From an uncultured Eubacteriales bacterium (GTDB lineage: Bacteria; Bacillota; Clostridia; Oscillospirales; Oscillospiraceae), in contig URLT01000053.1 in the NCBI GenBank assembly GCA_900548795.1, positions 1 to 12,711 of the forward strand: a DNA stretch of 12,711 nucleotides, in the 5' to 3' direction. Shown piece by piece: positions 5,939-12,413 of this stretch. A program made the translations under genes and the position numbers. How positions within the stretch are numbered: the stretch's first letter is position 1; every line of letters begins with the position of its first letter. Below the pieces are notes generated by a model. That model made no database searches. It was not told where the DNA came from and worked only from the letters and a program-made list of their open reading frames with translations.

Positions 5939-6080
5939 ACCTCGGCCACCTCTCCATTGGTAAGCTGTTTCCCTCAGAAAGCAGTATTAGTCATGCCCCG
6001 CCCGCGTCCGTCTATGCGTTCATATTTCCCGGCACGCGCGAATATGCTGTTGCAACGATACTGAAAAACGGGGTGGAGAA

Positions 6081-6683
6081 ATGGAGCAATCCGCAAATCA
6101 AATCACACTGGTGGGCTGTCCGGTCGGCGCGCCGCAATATTCCCACAGCAATCACGGCCGTCGCTTCTATTCCTTTTGGCTGGAGGTCACGCGCCTGTCC
6201 GGGGCGGTCGACCGTCTGCCGATCCTTGCGCCGGAGGCGCTGCTCGAGCAAACGGAGCTGGACGACGGCGCGGCCATGCGCGTCACGGGGCAGCTCCGCT
6301 CGTTCAACAACCGGCGGCCGAACGAGCGTCGGCTGGTGATCTCCGTTCTTGCCGAGCGCATGGCGCTCACGGACGAGCCGCCGGAGAACCGCGTGACGCT
6401 GCTGGGCACGATCTGCCGCCCGCCGGTCTATCGGCGCACGCCGCTCGGGCGCGAGATCTGCGACGTGATGCTGGCGGTCAACCGCGCCTACCGCCGCTCG
6501 GATTATCTGCCCTGCATTCTCTGGGGGCAGACCGCGCAGGCGGGACGGGGCTATCCCGTCGGCACGACGCTGCTGCTGACCGGCCGAATGCAGAGCCGGG
6601 ACTATCTCAAGCGGCTGCCCGACCGCACGGAGCAGCGCACCGCCTTCGAGATCTCGGCAATCAGCGCCGAGCCGGCGGAATAA
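6081..6683 (+). CDS. SSB-like protein with two predicted OB-fold domains
   Basis: A 200-aa protein that reads as two consecutive SSB-type OB-folds. The first (about 7-103) begins NQITLVGCPVGAPQY and includes FYSFWLEVTRLSG and MRVTGQLRSFNNR. The second (about 105-198) begins ENRVTLLGTICRPPVYRRT and includes CDVMLAVNRAYRRSDYLPCI and LLLTGRMQSRDY. The patterns NxVTLxGxxxxxP and the V(T/L)GRxxSRxY strand are those of single-stranded DNA-binding proteins. There is no acidic C-terminal tip like the DDDIPF tail of replicative SSB, so it is more likely an accessory protein than the main SSB. GGTGGAGAA lies just upstream of the ATG. The biological role is not known to me. No clear promoter is seen upstream. 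Confidence 0.8.
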   Translation: MEQSANQITLVGCPVGAPQYSHSNHGRRFYSFWLEVTRLSGAVDRLPILAPEALLEQTELDDGAAMRVTGQLRSFNNRRPNERRLVISVLAERMALTDEPPENRVTLLGTICRPPVYRRTPLGREICDVMLAVNRAYRRSDYLPCILWGQTAQAGRGYPVGTTLLLTGRMQSRDYLKRLPDRTEQRTAFEISAISAEPAE

Positions 6684-6707
6684 AATCGTCGAAAACGGCA
6701 AAAACGG

Positions 6708-6736
6708 TTGCGAAAGCAACAAATCTGTGCTATACT
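6708..6736 (+). promoter_or_regulatory. Sigma-A promoter of the nucleotidyltransferase-araC unit
   Basis: -35 TTGCGA (6708-6713), 17-bp spacer and -10 TATACT (6731-6736), located between the SSB-like stop codon and the nucleotidyltransferase start. The expected leader is about 38 nt. It shows no strong secondary structure. Confidence 0.82.
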
Positions 6737-6780
6737 GGCAAATATCTCACCAAAACGATACATAAGAAAGAAGAGAGACC

Positions 6781-7680
6781 ATGGAAAAACCTACGCTTGT
6801 CGTCATGGCGGCCGGAATGGGCAGCCGCTTCGGCGGACTGAAGCAGATGACGCCCGTCGACGACGAAGGCAACAGCCTGCTGCACTATTCCATCTATGAC
6901 GCGATGACCGCCGGCTTCGGCAAGGTCGTTTTCATCATCAAGCACGCCATCGACGCGGATTTCCGCGCCATGACCCGCCGCGTCGAGCGGCATATCGACA
7001 CGGCCTACGTCTATCAGGAGACGGACGCCCTGCCGCAGGGCTTCTCCGTGCCGGAGGGGCGCGCAAAGCCGTGGGGCACCGGCCACGCCGTGCTCTGCGC
7101 CAAAAACGAGCTGACCGGTCCGTTCGCCGTCATCAACGCCGACGATTTCTACGGCCGCGGCGCCTTCACGGCGCTGGCCGATTTCTGGAAGCAGCCGCGC
7201 ACGGAGCACGAGTTCTGCATGGTCGGCTACCGGCTGCGCAACGCCATGACCGACAGCGGCTATGTCGCGCGCGGCGTATGCGACGTGCAGGACGGCTTCC
7301 TCGCCGGGATCACCGAGCGCACCCACATCGAAAAGCGCGGCGACGACGCGGAATTCACGCTCGACGGCAAATCATGGCAGCCCCTCTCGGGCGACACCGT
7401 CGTCTCGATGAACTGCTGGGGCTTCAGCGCGCTGCTGCCGAGGGAGCTTGAGGCGCGCTTCCCGGTCTTTTTGCGCACGATGCCCGACCCGCTCAAGAGC
7501 GAGTTCTTCCTTCCGACCGTGGCCGACGCAGCCATTCACGAGGGGCTGGCGAGCGTGCAGATGCTGCACACCGACGAGCGCTGGTACGGCGTGACCTACC
7601 GCGAGGATCTTTCGTCCGTGCGCGAGGCGCTGGCCGCGAAGCACGCCGCCGGGCTTTACCCGGAGCGTCTGTTCGACTGA
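6781..7680 (+). CDS. Sugar-phosphate nucleotidyltransferase (NDP-sugar pyrophosphorylase-like)
   Basis: GT-A-fold nucleotidyltransferase, 299 aa, expected to join an NTP to a sugar 1-phosphate. The nucleotide-binding signature is AAGMGSRFGGLKQM (10-23). KPWGTGHAVLCAKN (96-109) is the base/sugar-recognition loop, and the metal-binding aspartates lie in VINADDFYG (117-125). Further conserved parts are SMNCWGF (209-215) and the C-terminal end TDERWYGVTYREDL. The sugar and nucleotide specificity cannot be read from this. The ATG is preceded by AAGAAGAGAG. It is followed after 65 nt by an AraC regulator in the same direction, suggesting shared transcription from the promoter at 6708-6736 and perhaps a role in use of an unknown carbohydrate. 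Confidence 0.88.
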   Translation: MEKPTLVVMAAGMGSRFGGLKQMTPVDDEGNSLLHYSIYDAMTAGFGKVVFIIKHAIDADFRAMTRRVERHIDTAYVYQETDALPQGFSVPEGRAKPWGTGHAVLCAKNELTGPFAVINADDFYGRGAFTALADFWKQPRTEHEFCMVGYRLRNAMTDSGYVARGVCDVQDGFLAGITERTHIEKRGDDAEFTLDGKSWQPLSGDTVVSMNCWGFSALLPRELEARFPVFLRTMPDPLKSEFFLPTVADAAIHEGLASVQMLHTDERWYGVTYREDLSSVREALAAKHAAGLYPERLFD

Positions 7681-7745
7681 CCCCGTTTTCAAAGAAACCG
7701 CCTGCGCCGCGCCCGGCACAGGCGACCGCACAGGAGGCAGCCCAC

Positions 7746-8912
7746 ATGATCGAAAACCTGAACAAGCAGGCCTTTGCGCCCTTCGGGCGGATCCTGCGCG
7801 ACAGTCAGCCCGGCCGCGGCTTCCCGCAGGACGACGGCTGGCGCGTCTTCGTGCGCTCCTGCTCCGCCGGGAGCGCCGTCTACCAGCGCTGCGCGCAGTC
7901 GGTCTTTCTCGACTTTGAATCCGGCATGACGGTGCTGGCCGTGCGCACGCCGCAGGAGCGTCACTGCTTCTATCTGGACAAGCCGGTCTGCCTTCTGCCG
8001 GGCGTGGAGTTTGCCATCTTCCCCTATCAGGAGCACTGCGCCGTGCGTCTGGCGCTCCCGGAGGGCGCCGCCTTGCTCGACAGCGAGCCGTTTCAGGACA
8101 CGGGCGACCTGCGCCTGACCGACCGCGTAAAGCTCGGCGAGGTCTACACGCTGTTTTACCGCGAGGAGGAAAGCGGCTTTTTGTTCAAGGGCGAGACGCA
8201 TCCGATGTACGAGCTGACCTACGTCGACCGCGGGCATCTGCATTGCGTCGTTGAGGGCAACGGCTACGAGCTGCATCAGGGGCAGCTTATGCTCTTCGCG
8301 CCGAATCAGTTCCACATGCAGTACACCGATCTGGACGTCACGGCGCGGTTTTTGACCATTGCCTTCGACCTGTGCGCCGATCTGGAGCTGCGGCTGGCCG
8401 ACCGCGTCTTCGAGCTGAGCACGCGCGAGGCGGATTTTCTGCGGGCGCTGCTGCGTGAGCTGGAGATCAACGACCCGCTCAGCGGAGACATGATCCGCTG
8501 CCAGCTCCGCCTGCTGCTGCTCTGCCTGCTGCGCGACAACGGCCGCCGCAAAAAGAAGCTCAAAACGCCCGTCGCCCAGCGCAACGAAAACCTCATCGTC
8601 AGCCGCACCCTGCAATACATCGCCACCCACGTCTACGAAAAAATGAGCGTCGAGACCGTCGCGCAGGAGACCGGGGTCAGCACCTCGCACCTGACGGCGC
8701 TGTTTCGCCGCCAGATGGACATCTCTCCGGGCGAATACATTCGCCGCGTCAAGCTCGAGGAGAGCAAAAACCTCATCCGCGAGGGGCGGCTGAACTTTTC
8801 TCAGATCGCCGCTGCGCTCAATTATTCCACGATCCACCATTTTTCGCGGCAGTTCAAGGATAACTTCGGCGTTTCCCCCTCGGAATACGCCAAAAGCATC
8901 CGCACCGAATAA
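7746..8912 (+). CDS. AraC family transcriptional regulator with extra N-terminal domain
   Basis: DNA-binding regulator of 388 aa, longer than the usual 280-300. The C-terminal AraC domain (about 285-386) has two helix-turn-helix units: MSVETVAQETGVSTSHLTAL (300-319) and the second around FSQIAAALNYSTIHHFSRQF (351-370), followed by FGVSPSEYAKSIR. Residues about 140-235 form a cupin-like sensor region, with the motifs HPMYELTYVDRG and LHQGQLMLFAPNQFHMQY. Residues 1-125 are an additional domain starting LNKQAFAPFGRIL, which resembles the start of ureidoglycolate-lyase-like cupins. That assignment is tentative. AGGAGG sits at good distance from the ATG. Autoregulation or control of the upstream nucleotidyltransferase is plausible but not shown. 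Confidence 0.9.
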   Translation: MIENLNKQAFAPFGRILRDSQPGRGFPQDDGWRVFVRSCSAGSAVYQRCAQSVFLDFESGMTVLAVRTPQERHCFYLDKPVCLLPGVEFAIFPYQEHCAVRLALPEGAALLDSEPFQDTGDLRLTDRVKLGEVYTLFYREEESGFLFKGETHPMYELTYVDRGHLHCVVEGNGYELHQGQLMLFAPNQFHMQYTDLDVTARFLTIAFDLCADLELRLADRVFELSTREADFLRALLRELEINDPLSGDMIRCQLRLLLLCLLRDNGRRKKKLKTPVAQRNENLIVSRTLQYIATHVYEKMSVETVAQETGVSTSHLTALFRRQMDISPGEYIRRVKLEESKNLIREGRLNFSQIAAALNYSTIHHFSRQFKDNFGVSPSEYAKSIRTE

Positions 8913-8960
8913 CCCCGAACGCCCGACGGCCTGCATCAGCCGTCGGGCGTTCGGGGTTTT
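8911..8960 (+). terminator. Intrinsic terminator after araC
   Basis: A perfect 20-bp stem (8911-8930 with 8939-8958) around the loop CTGCATCA is followed by TTTT. The left arm begins inside the araC TAA stop codon. It lies between convergent genes and may also slow transcripts from the phosphate transporter, although the minus-strand side has no good T-run. Confidence 0.92.
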
Positions 8961-8983
8961 CGTCTCTCATATTGGTTCCGGCG

Positions 8984-10744
8984 TCAGGAATCGAGGATGC
9001 CGTATTTTTCGGCGTAGTGGGTGTAATCCTCGGCAAATTCGCCGCTGCCGGCCTTTTTCACCGAGTTGAGGTAGCGGTGCGTGCCGAAGCTGCCCGCGCT
9101 CGTCTCAATGAGCGCAACGGCGATGTTGGAGCAGTGGTCGCCGACGCGCTCAAAGTTCGTCAGCAGATCAGACCAAACAAAGCCGGAGCGGATCGTGCAT
9201 TTCCCCTGCTGCAGGCGATCAACGTGATCGCTCTTGGCGTTGGAGGTCATGACGTCGATGACCTGCTCGAGCGGCTCGACATGGCGCGCCATCTCGCAGT
9301 TGCCGGTCGTGAAGGAGTCGACCGTCAGCGTCAGGATCTCCTTGAGCGCGTCGCACAGCTCATAGAGCTGCGCATCGGCCGGCTCGGAGAAAACGACGTG
9401 CTTCTCGCGGATCTCCTGCGCCGTGCGCAGCAGATTGACCGCGTGGTCGCCCAGACGCTCGAAGTCGCCGATGGAGTGCAGCATCTTCGAGACCTCGCGC
9501 GAGTCGCGCTCGGACATGGAGTGCGACGAGAGCCGCACTAAGAAGGTGCCGAGCTGATCCTCGTAATGATCCAGCTCGTCCTCCAAATTGAGCACATCCG
9601 CCGCCTTTTTCTCGGAATAATCGCGCACCAGCTCCAGCGAGGTCAGGATCGTCTCGCGCGCCATAAGCGCCATCTTATTGGTCATGGTGTTGGCCTCGTT
9701 GACGGCGATGGACGGCGTGGAGAGCAGGCGTTCATCCAGGAAGACGAACAGGCTGTCTTGCTTTTTCTTTGCCGGGCGCACGATCAGGTTGGCAACCGCG
9801 CAGAGCTGCTTATGGAACGGGGCGAGAATGCCGGTGTTGACGACGTTGAAGATCGTGTGGATGAGCGCCACGCCGACCATTGTCACCGGCGTTTCCATAA
9901 AGGCGAAGTCGAAAATGGCCGACGCGCCATAGAACAGGCTCATGCAGACGACCGTGCCGACGATCTTGATCATCACATGCACGACCGCGACCTTTTTGGC
10001 CTCCTTCGTCACGCCGATGGAGGAGATCAGCGCGGTCATGCAGGTGCCGATGTTCGCGCCGAGCACCAACGGAATGGCCATGGTATAGGAGATGCGGCCG
10101 GTCAGAGCGAGGTTCTGCACGATGCTGATCGTTGCGGCGGAGCTTTGGATCACGCCGGTGAAGACCGTCGAGGCGATCAGCGCGACGAACGGATTTTCAA
10201 ACGCGGTCAGCAGCGAGCGGAAGCCCTCGGAGTCCTTGAGCGACTCGACGGAGCTGCCCATCAGGGTCATGCCGTACATCAGAATGGCAAAGCCCACGAG
10301 CACCTTGCCGATATCCTGCCTCCGGGTGCGCTTGGACATGATGATGAACACGACGCCGATCATGGCGACCACGGGGGCAAAATTTTCCGGCTTGAGCAGG
10401 TCGAGCACGCCGCCGCCCTCCACGCCGGAGAGGCTCAGGATCCAGTTGGTCACCGTTGTGCCGAGGTTCGAACCCATGATAAAATTCACGGTCTGCGGGA
10501 ATTGCATCAGGCCGGAGTTGACCAGACCCACGAGCATGACCGTCATGGCCGAGGACGACTGGATCGCGATCGTGATCCCCGCGCCGAGCAGTGTGCTCGA
10601 GAAGGGATTGGACGAGACCTTTTTCAGGGAACTTTCCAGCGAGCCGCCGGCAACCTTTCCGAGGCCGCCGGACATCACGTTCATGCCGTAAAGAAAAAAC
10701 GCAAGGCCGCCAACGAGCATGAGTAGGCTGAACACAACCGTCAT
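8984..10744 (-). CDS. Na+/phosphate cotransporter with C-terminal PhoU-like domain
   Basis: Sodium-dependent phosphate transporter family protein of 586 aa. The membrane part (about 1-325) contains two inverted repeats, each with the family's glutamine-serine motif: IAIQSSSAMTVMLVG (59-73) and GVIQSSAATISIVQ (197-210). Each is followed by a GxNxGT motif: GSNLGTTVTNWI and GANIGTCMTALI. After a basic linker (RPAKKKQDS) comes a helical, soluble PhoU-like domain (about 350-570), with repeats such as HSIGDFERLGDHAVNLL and LLTNFERVGDHCSNIAVALI. The latter are the E-R-x-G-D-H metal-binding type. GGAGA lies 8 nt before the ATG. A strong promoter is about 230 bp upstream, so expression probably involves a long leader. 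Transport of phosphate is inferred from the family. Confidence 0.93.
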   Translation of the reverse strand: MTVVFSLLMLVGGLAFFLYGMNVMSGGLGKVAGGSLESSLKKVSSNPFSSTLLGAGITIAIQSSSAMTVMLVGLVNSGLMQFPQTVNFIMGSNLGTTVTNWILSLSGVEGGGVLDLLKPENFAPVVAMIGVVFIIMSKRTRRQDIGKVLVGFAILMYGMTLMGSSVESLKDSEGFRSLLTAFENPFVALIASTVFTGVIQSSAATISIVQNLALTGRISYTMAIPLVLGANIGTCMTALISSIGVTKEAKKVAVVHVMIKIVGTVVCMSLFYGASAIFDFAFMETPVTMVGVALIHTIFNVVNTGILAPFHKQLCAVANLIVRPAKKKQDSLFVFLDERLLSTPSIAVNEANTMTNKMALMARETILTSLELVRDYSEKKAADVLNLEDELDHYEDQLGTFLVRLSSHSMSERDSREVSKMLHSIGDFERLGDHAVNLLRTAQEIREKHVVFSEPADAQLYELCDALKEILTLTVDSFTTGNCEMARHVEPLEQVIDVMTSNAKSDHVDRLQQGKCTIRSGFVWSDLLTNFERVGDHCSNIAVALIETSAGSFGTHRYLNSVKKAGSGEFAEDYTHYAEKYGILDS

Positions 10745-10760
10745 AGCAATTCTCCGTCTC

Positions 10761-10798
10761 GGAAGGCCCGTCCGCGCTCACTGCGCGCAGAGCCTTCC
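10761..10798 (-). promoter_or_regulatory. Hairpin just upstream of the cotransporter ribosome site
   Basis: GGAAGGC and GCCTTCC (10761-10767 and 10792-10798) form a 7-bp outer stem. Inner GC-rich arms around TGCGCGCAG can extend it. On the minus-strand transcript it ends about 6 nt before the GGAGA ribosome site, so it could influence translation. Read on the plus strand it is followed by a T-rich stretch and would resemble a terminator for antisense transcripts. Confidence 0.5.
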
Positions 10799-10833
10799 TT
10801 GTTTTCTTTTTTCTATATTCGGGAAGACTGTTT

Positions 10834-10856
10834 TCAGAGCCTCGGAGAGCCTCTGA
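10834..10856. repeat. Palindromic repeat-family relative in the cotransporter leader
   Basis: TCAGAG and CTCTGA form the outer arms of a 23-bp imperfect palindrome whose inner bases (CTC/GAG) also pair. The arms match the TCAGAGG/CCTCTGA core of the palindrome at 5177-5210 and of the cluster at 1944-2217, but the centre differs. Membership in the same family is likely but not certain. Confidence 0.55.
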
Positions 10857-10972
10857 TGCGGGTCGGATGCGCCGCGCTCATAATTGGAAGCAGAGCTTGC
10901 TTGCGCTTCGCACGCTGCGCCGCCTCATGCAAAATTTATGGAATCGGCACGTTCCCAATCTTCCCTTTTTAT

Positions 10973-11001
10973 ACTATATTTCAGTTTTCCCGAAAAGTCA
11001 A
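10973..11001 (-). promoter_or_regulatory. Sigma-A promoter of the phosphate cotransporter
   Basis: On the minus strand -35 TTGACT (10996-11001), 17-bp spacer and -10 TATAGT (10973-10978). It lies just downstream of the terminator of the small membrane-protein gene and points to the cotransporter gene. Confidence 0.8.
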
Positions 11002-11039
11002 GGAGAACCCGCATTTTCCCTGCCTCTTTTGCGTTTTTC

Positions 11040-11097
11040 GGCAAAAACTGCAAGACCCCCGGCCTTGCGCGGCGCGCGCCGCCTCCCGCCGGGGGTC
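11040..11097 (-). terminator. Probable terminator of the small membrane-protein gene
   Basis: GACCCCCGGC (11054-11063) pairs perfectly with GCCGGGGGTC (11088-11097). A self-complementary GGCGCGCGCC lies in the loop. On the minus strand the stem is followed by TTGCAGTTTTT, an interrupted T-run. It begins 16 nt after the stop codon of the microprotein gene. Confidence 0.65.
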
Positions 11098-11113
11098 CCG
11101 CCGCGCCGGGGTG

Positions 11114-11266
11114 CTATTGCAGCATGTCCGAAACGGCCTGCTTGGCCGAGTCGACCGCTTCCTGCGCGGTGCGCCGCACGGCGCATTGCTCCGGCAGCAG
11201 CATCGTCACGGCCGCGCCGCCGAGCATCCCCGCCCCGAGCGTGAGCAAAAAGGCTTTGACCTGCAT
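11114..11266 (-). CDS. Small single-pass membrane protein, 50 aa, function unknown
   Basis: A short open frame starting MQVKAFLLTLGAGMLGGAAV. The hydrophobic glycine/alanine-rich segment at about residues 5-24 should be one membrane helix. The rest (CAVRRTAQEAVDSAKQAVSD) is an Ala/Lys/Asp-rich amphipathic helix ending MLQ. AAGGAGG lies about 10 nt upstream of the ATG, and a terminator follows, which together support a real gene despite its size. The layout resembles a shortened YtxH-like protein, but I do not recognise a defined family. It is monocistronic by its surroundings. Confidence 0.75.
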   Translation of the reverse strand: MQVKAFLLTLGAGMLGGAAVTMLLPEQCAVRRTAQEAVDSAKQAVSDMLQ

Positions 11267-11365
11267 TGTCTTCCCCCTCCTTTCCGTTCGGTAGCTTGCG
11301 CAGATTTCGCCCGACTATGGGTGAAAAATCATGGTTTTGTCCCGTTGCGCGGCAGTTTTTTGCCC

Positions 11366-11393
11366 TTGCGCCGGTGTAAAAATATGATATAAT
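11366..11393 (+). promoter_or_regulatory. Sigma-A promoter of the pyrF operon
   Basis: -35 TTGCGC (11366-11371), 16-bp spacer and consensus -10 TATAAT (11388-11393). The start of transcription should be near 11400, leaving a leader of about 90 nt. That leader can form an imperfect hairpin between GGAGGGCT (about 11403-11410) and AGCCCCTCC. I see no PyrR-type binding loop. Confidence 0.8.
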
Positions 11394-11489
11394 AAAAGCA
11401 GAGGAGGGCTCTGCCCGGCCGGCGTGTCCTGCCCCGCAGCGCAGCCCCTCCGCACCGCGCATCCATTCGGAACAAAGGAGGCCAACGGT

Positions 11490-12413
11490 ATGTCGATCGA
11501 CATGTTACAAGAAAAAATCCGCAGTTTGAAAAATCCGGTCATGGTCGGGCTGGATCCTTATCTTCCCATTCTGCCGAAGCACATCGTGCTCGATGCCTTC
11601 GAGGAGCACGGCCAGACGCCGCGTGGCGCGGCGGCGGCCTATTCCCGCTTCTGCACCGAGCTGCTCGACGCGCTCGAGGGCGTCGTCCCGGCCGTCAAGC
11701 TGCAAAGCGCGTGCTTCGAGGCGCTGGGCGCCGACGGCATTGCGGCGATGCAGTCGCTCAGCCGCTACGCCAAGAAAAAGGGCTACTACGTCCTGCTCGA
11801 CTCGATGCGCGGCGACGTCGGCAACGTGGCCGAGATCTACGCGCAGGCGATGTTCGGCACGGTCCCCATCGGGGAGACGGCGCACCGGCTTTACGAATGC
11901 GACGCGCTGACCGTCAACGGCTATCTCGGCAGCGACGGCGTGAAGCCCTTCCTGCCCTACTGCGAGCATGACGGCAAGAGCATCTTTCTGCTGCTCAAGA
12001 CCTCAAACAAATCCTCGCGCGAGGTGCAGGATCTGATCTCCGGCGACCGCGTGCTCTATGCGGCCATGGCCGATCTGGCCATGCGCTGGGGCTCCGGGCT
12101 GTTCGGCCGCTCGGGCTACAGCCAGATCGGCGCGGTCGTGGGCGCGACCTATCCGCAGACGCTTCGCCTTCTGCGCGAAAAATACGACCGCCTGTTCTTC
12201 CTCGTGCCCGGCTACGGCGCGCAGGGCGGCACGGCGCGGAACGTGCAGGGCGCATTCGACCGCTTCGGCCACGGCGCGGTCATCACGGCCTCGCGCAGCA
12301 TCATCTGCGCATGGCAGAGCGTCGGCTCCGACGGGCGGGATTTCTGTGCACGCGCCGTCGCCGCCGCAGAAAAAATGAAGAAGGACATTGCACAGCTTGT
12401 GACGATACTATGA
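11490..12413 (+). CDS. pyrF: Orotidine-5'-phosphate decarboxylase family protein (PyrF, long subfamily) with altered active site
   Basis: Member of the OMP decarboxylase family that makes UMP in pyrimidine synthesis, 307 aa, of the longer subfamily seen in mycobacteria and many Clostridia. Visible elements are VGLDPYLPILP (19-29), VPAVKLQSACFEALG (66-80), TVNGYLGSDGVKPFL, LLLKTSNKSSREVQDL, AVVGATYP, the phosphate-binding VPGYGAQGGTA and a final ASRSIICAW. The active-site tetrad is normally Lys-Asp-Lys-Asp, with the last three in DxKRxD. Here K70, D104 and D109 are present, but residue 106 is Met (codon ATG, 11805-11807) in DSMRGDVG. Whether the enzyme is active is therefore open. AAAGGAGG precedes the ATG. 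The stop overlaps the next gene by 4 nt. Confidence 0.88.
   Translation: MSIDMLQEKIRSLKNPVMVGLDPYLPILPKHIVLDAFEEHGQTPRGAAAAYSRFCTELLDALEGVVPAVKLQSACFEALGADGIAAMQSLSRYAKKKGYYVLLDSMRGDVGNVAEIYAQAMFGTVPIGETAHRLYECDALTVNGYLGSDGVKPFLPYCEHDGKSIFLLLKTSNKSSREVQDLISGDRVLYAAMADLAMRWGSGLFGRSGYSQIGAVVGATYPQTLRLLREKYDRLFFLVPGYGAQGGTARNVQGAFDRFGHGAVITASRSIICAWQSVGSDGRDFCARAVAAAEKMKKDIAQLVTIL

Larger units (their letters stand above)
10745..10966 (-). promoter_or_regulatory. Long structured 5' leader of the phosphate transporter, about 220 nt
   Basis: This stretch has no gene on either strand that I can support. It lies between the inferred transcription start near 10966 and the cotransporter ATG. It contains a palindromic repeat-family element (10834-10856), a terminal hairpin (10761-10798) and, further upstream, GC-rich sequence with two similar blocks, TGAGGCGGCGCA and TGAGCGCGGCGCA. 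I do not recognise a known riboswitch class. Confidence 0.5.

Noticed and set aside
5939..6080. Divergent promoters for the half-permeases and the SSB-like gene
   Set aside because: Candidate -10 boxes such as TATGCT and GATACT lack an acceptable -35 at 16-18 bp, so no site could be supported.
7699..7724. Hairpin between the nucleotidyltransferase and araC (CGCCTG/CAGGCG)
   Set aside because: The 6-bp stem with a 14-nt loop and no T-run is too weak to call a terminator, so the two genes are treated as one unit.
9566..10726. Long plus-strand open frame opposite the phosphate cotransporter (386 codons)
   Set aside because: Its His/Asp/Arg-rich composition and lack of a ribosome site or domain mark it as a shadow of the real minus-strand gene.
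10761..10815. Plus-strand intrinsic terminator (stem plus T-rich tail)
   Set aside because: The shape fits, but no plus-strand gene leads into it. It is better described as part of the cotransporter leader.
10857..10970. Known riboswitch in the cotransporter leader
   Set aside because: I compared it by eye with conserved cores I know and found none that fits, so no class is claimed.
11400..11489. PyrR attenuator in the pyrF leader
   Set aside because: A weak hairpin exists, but no PyrR-type binding loop and no terminator with a T-run before the start codon were seen.
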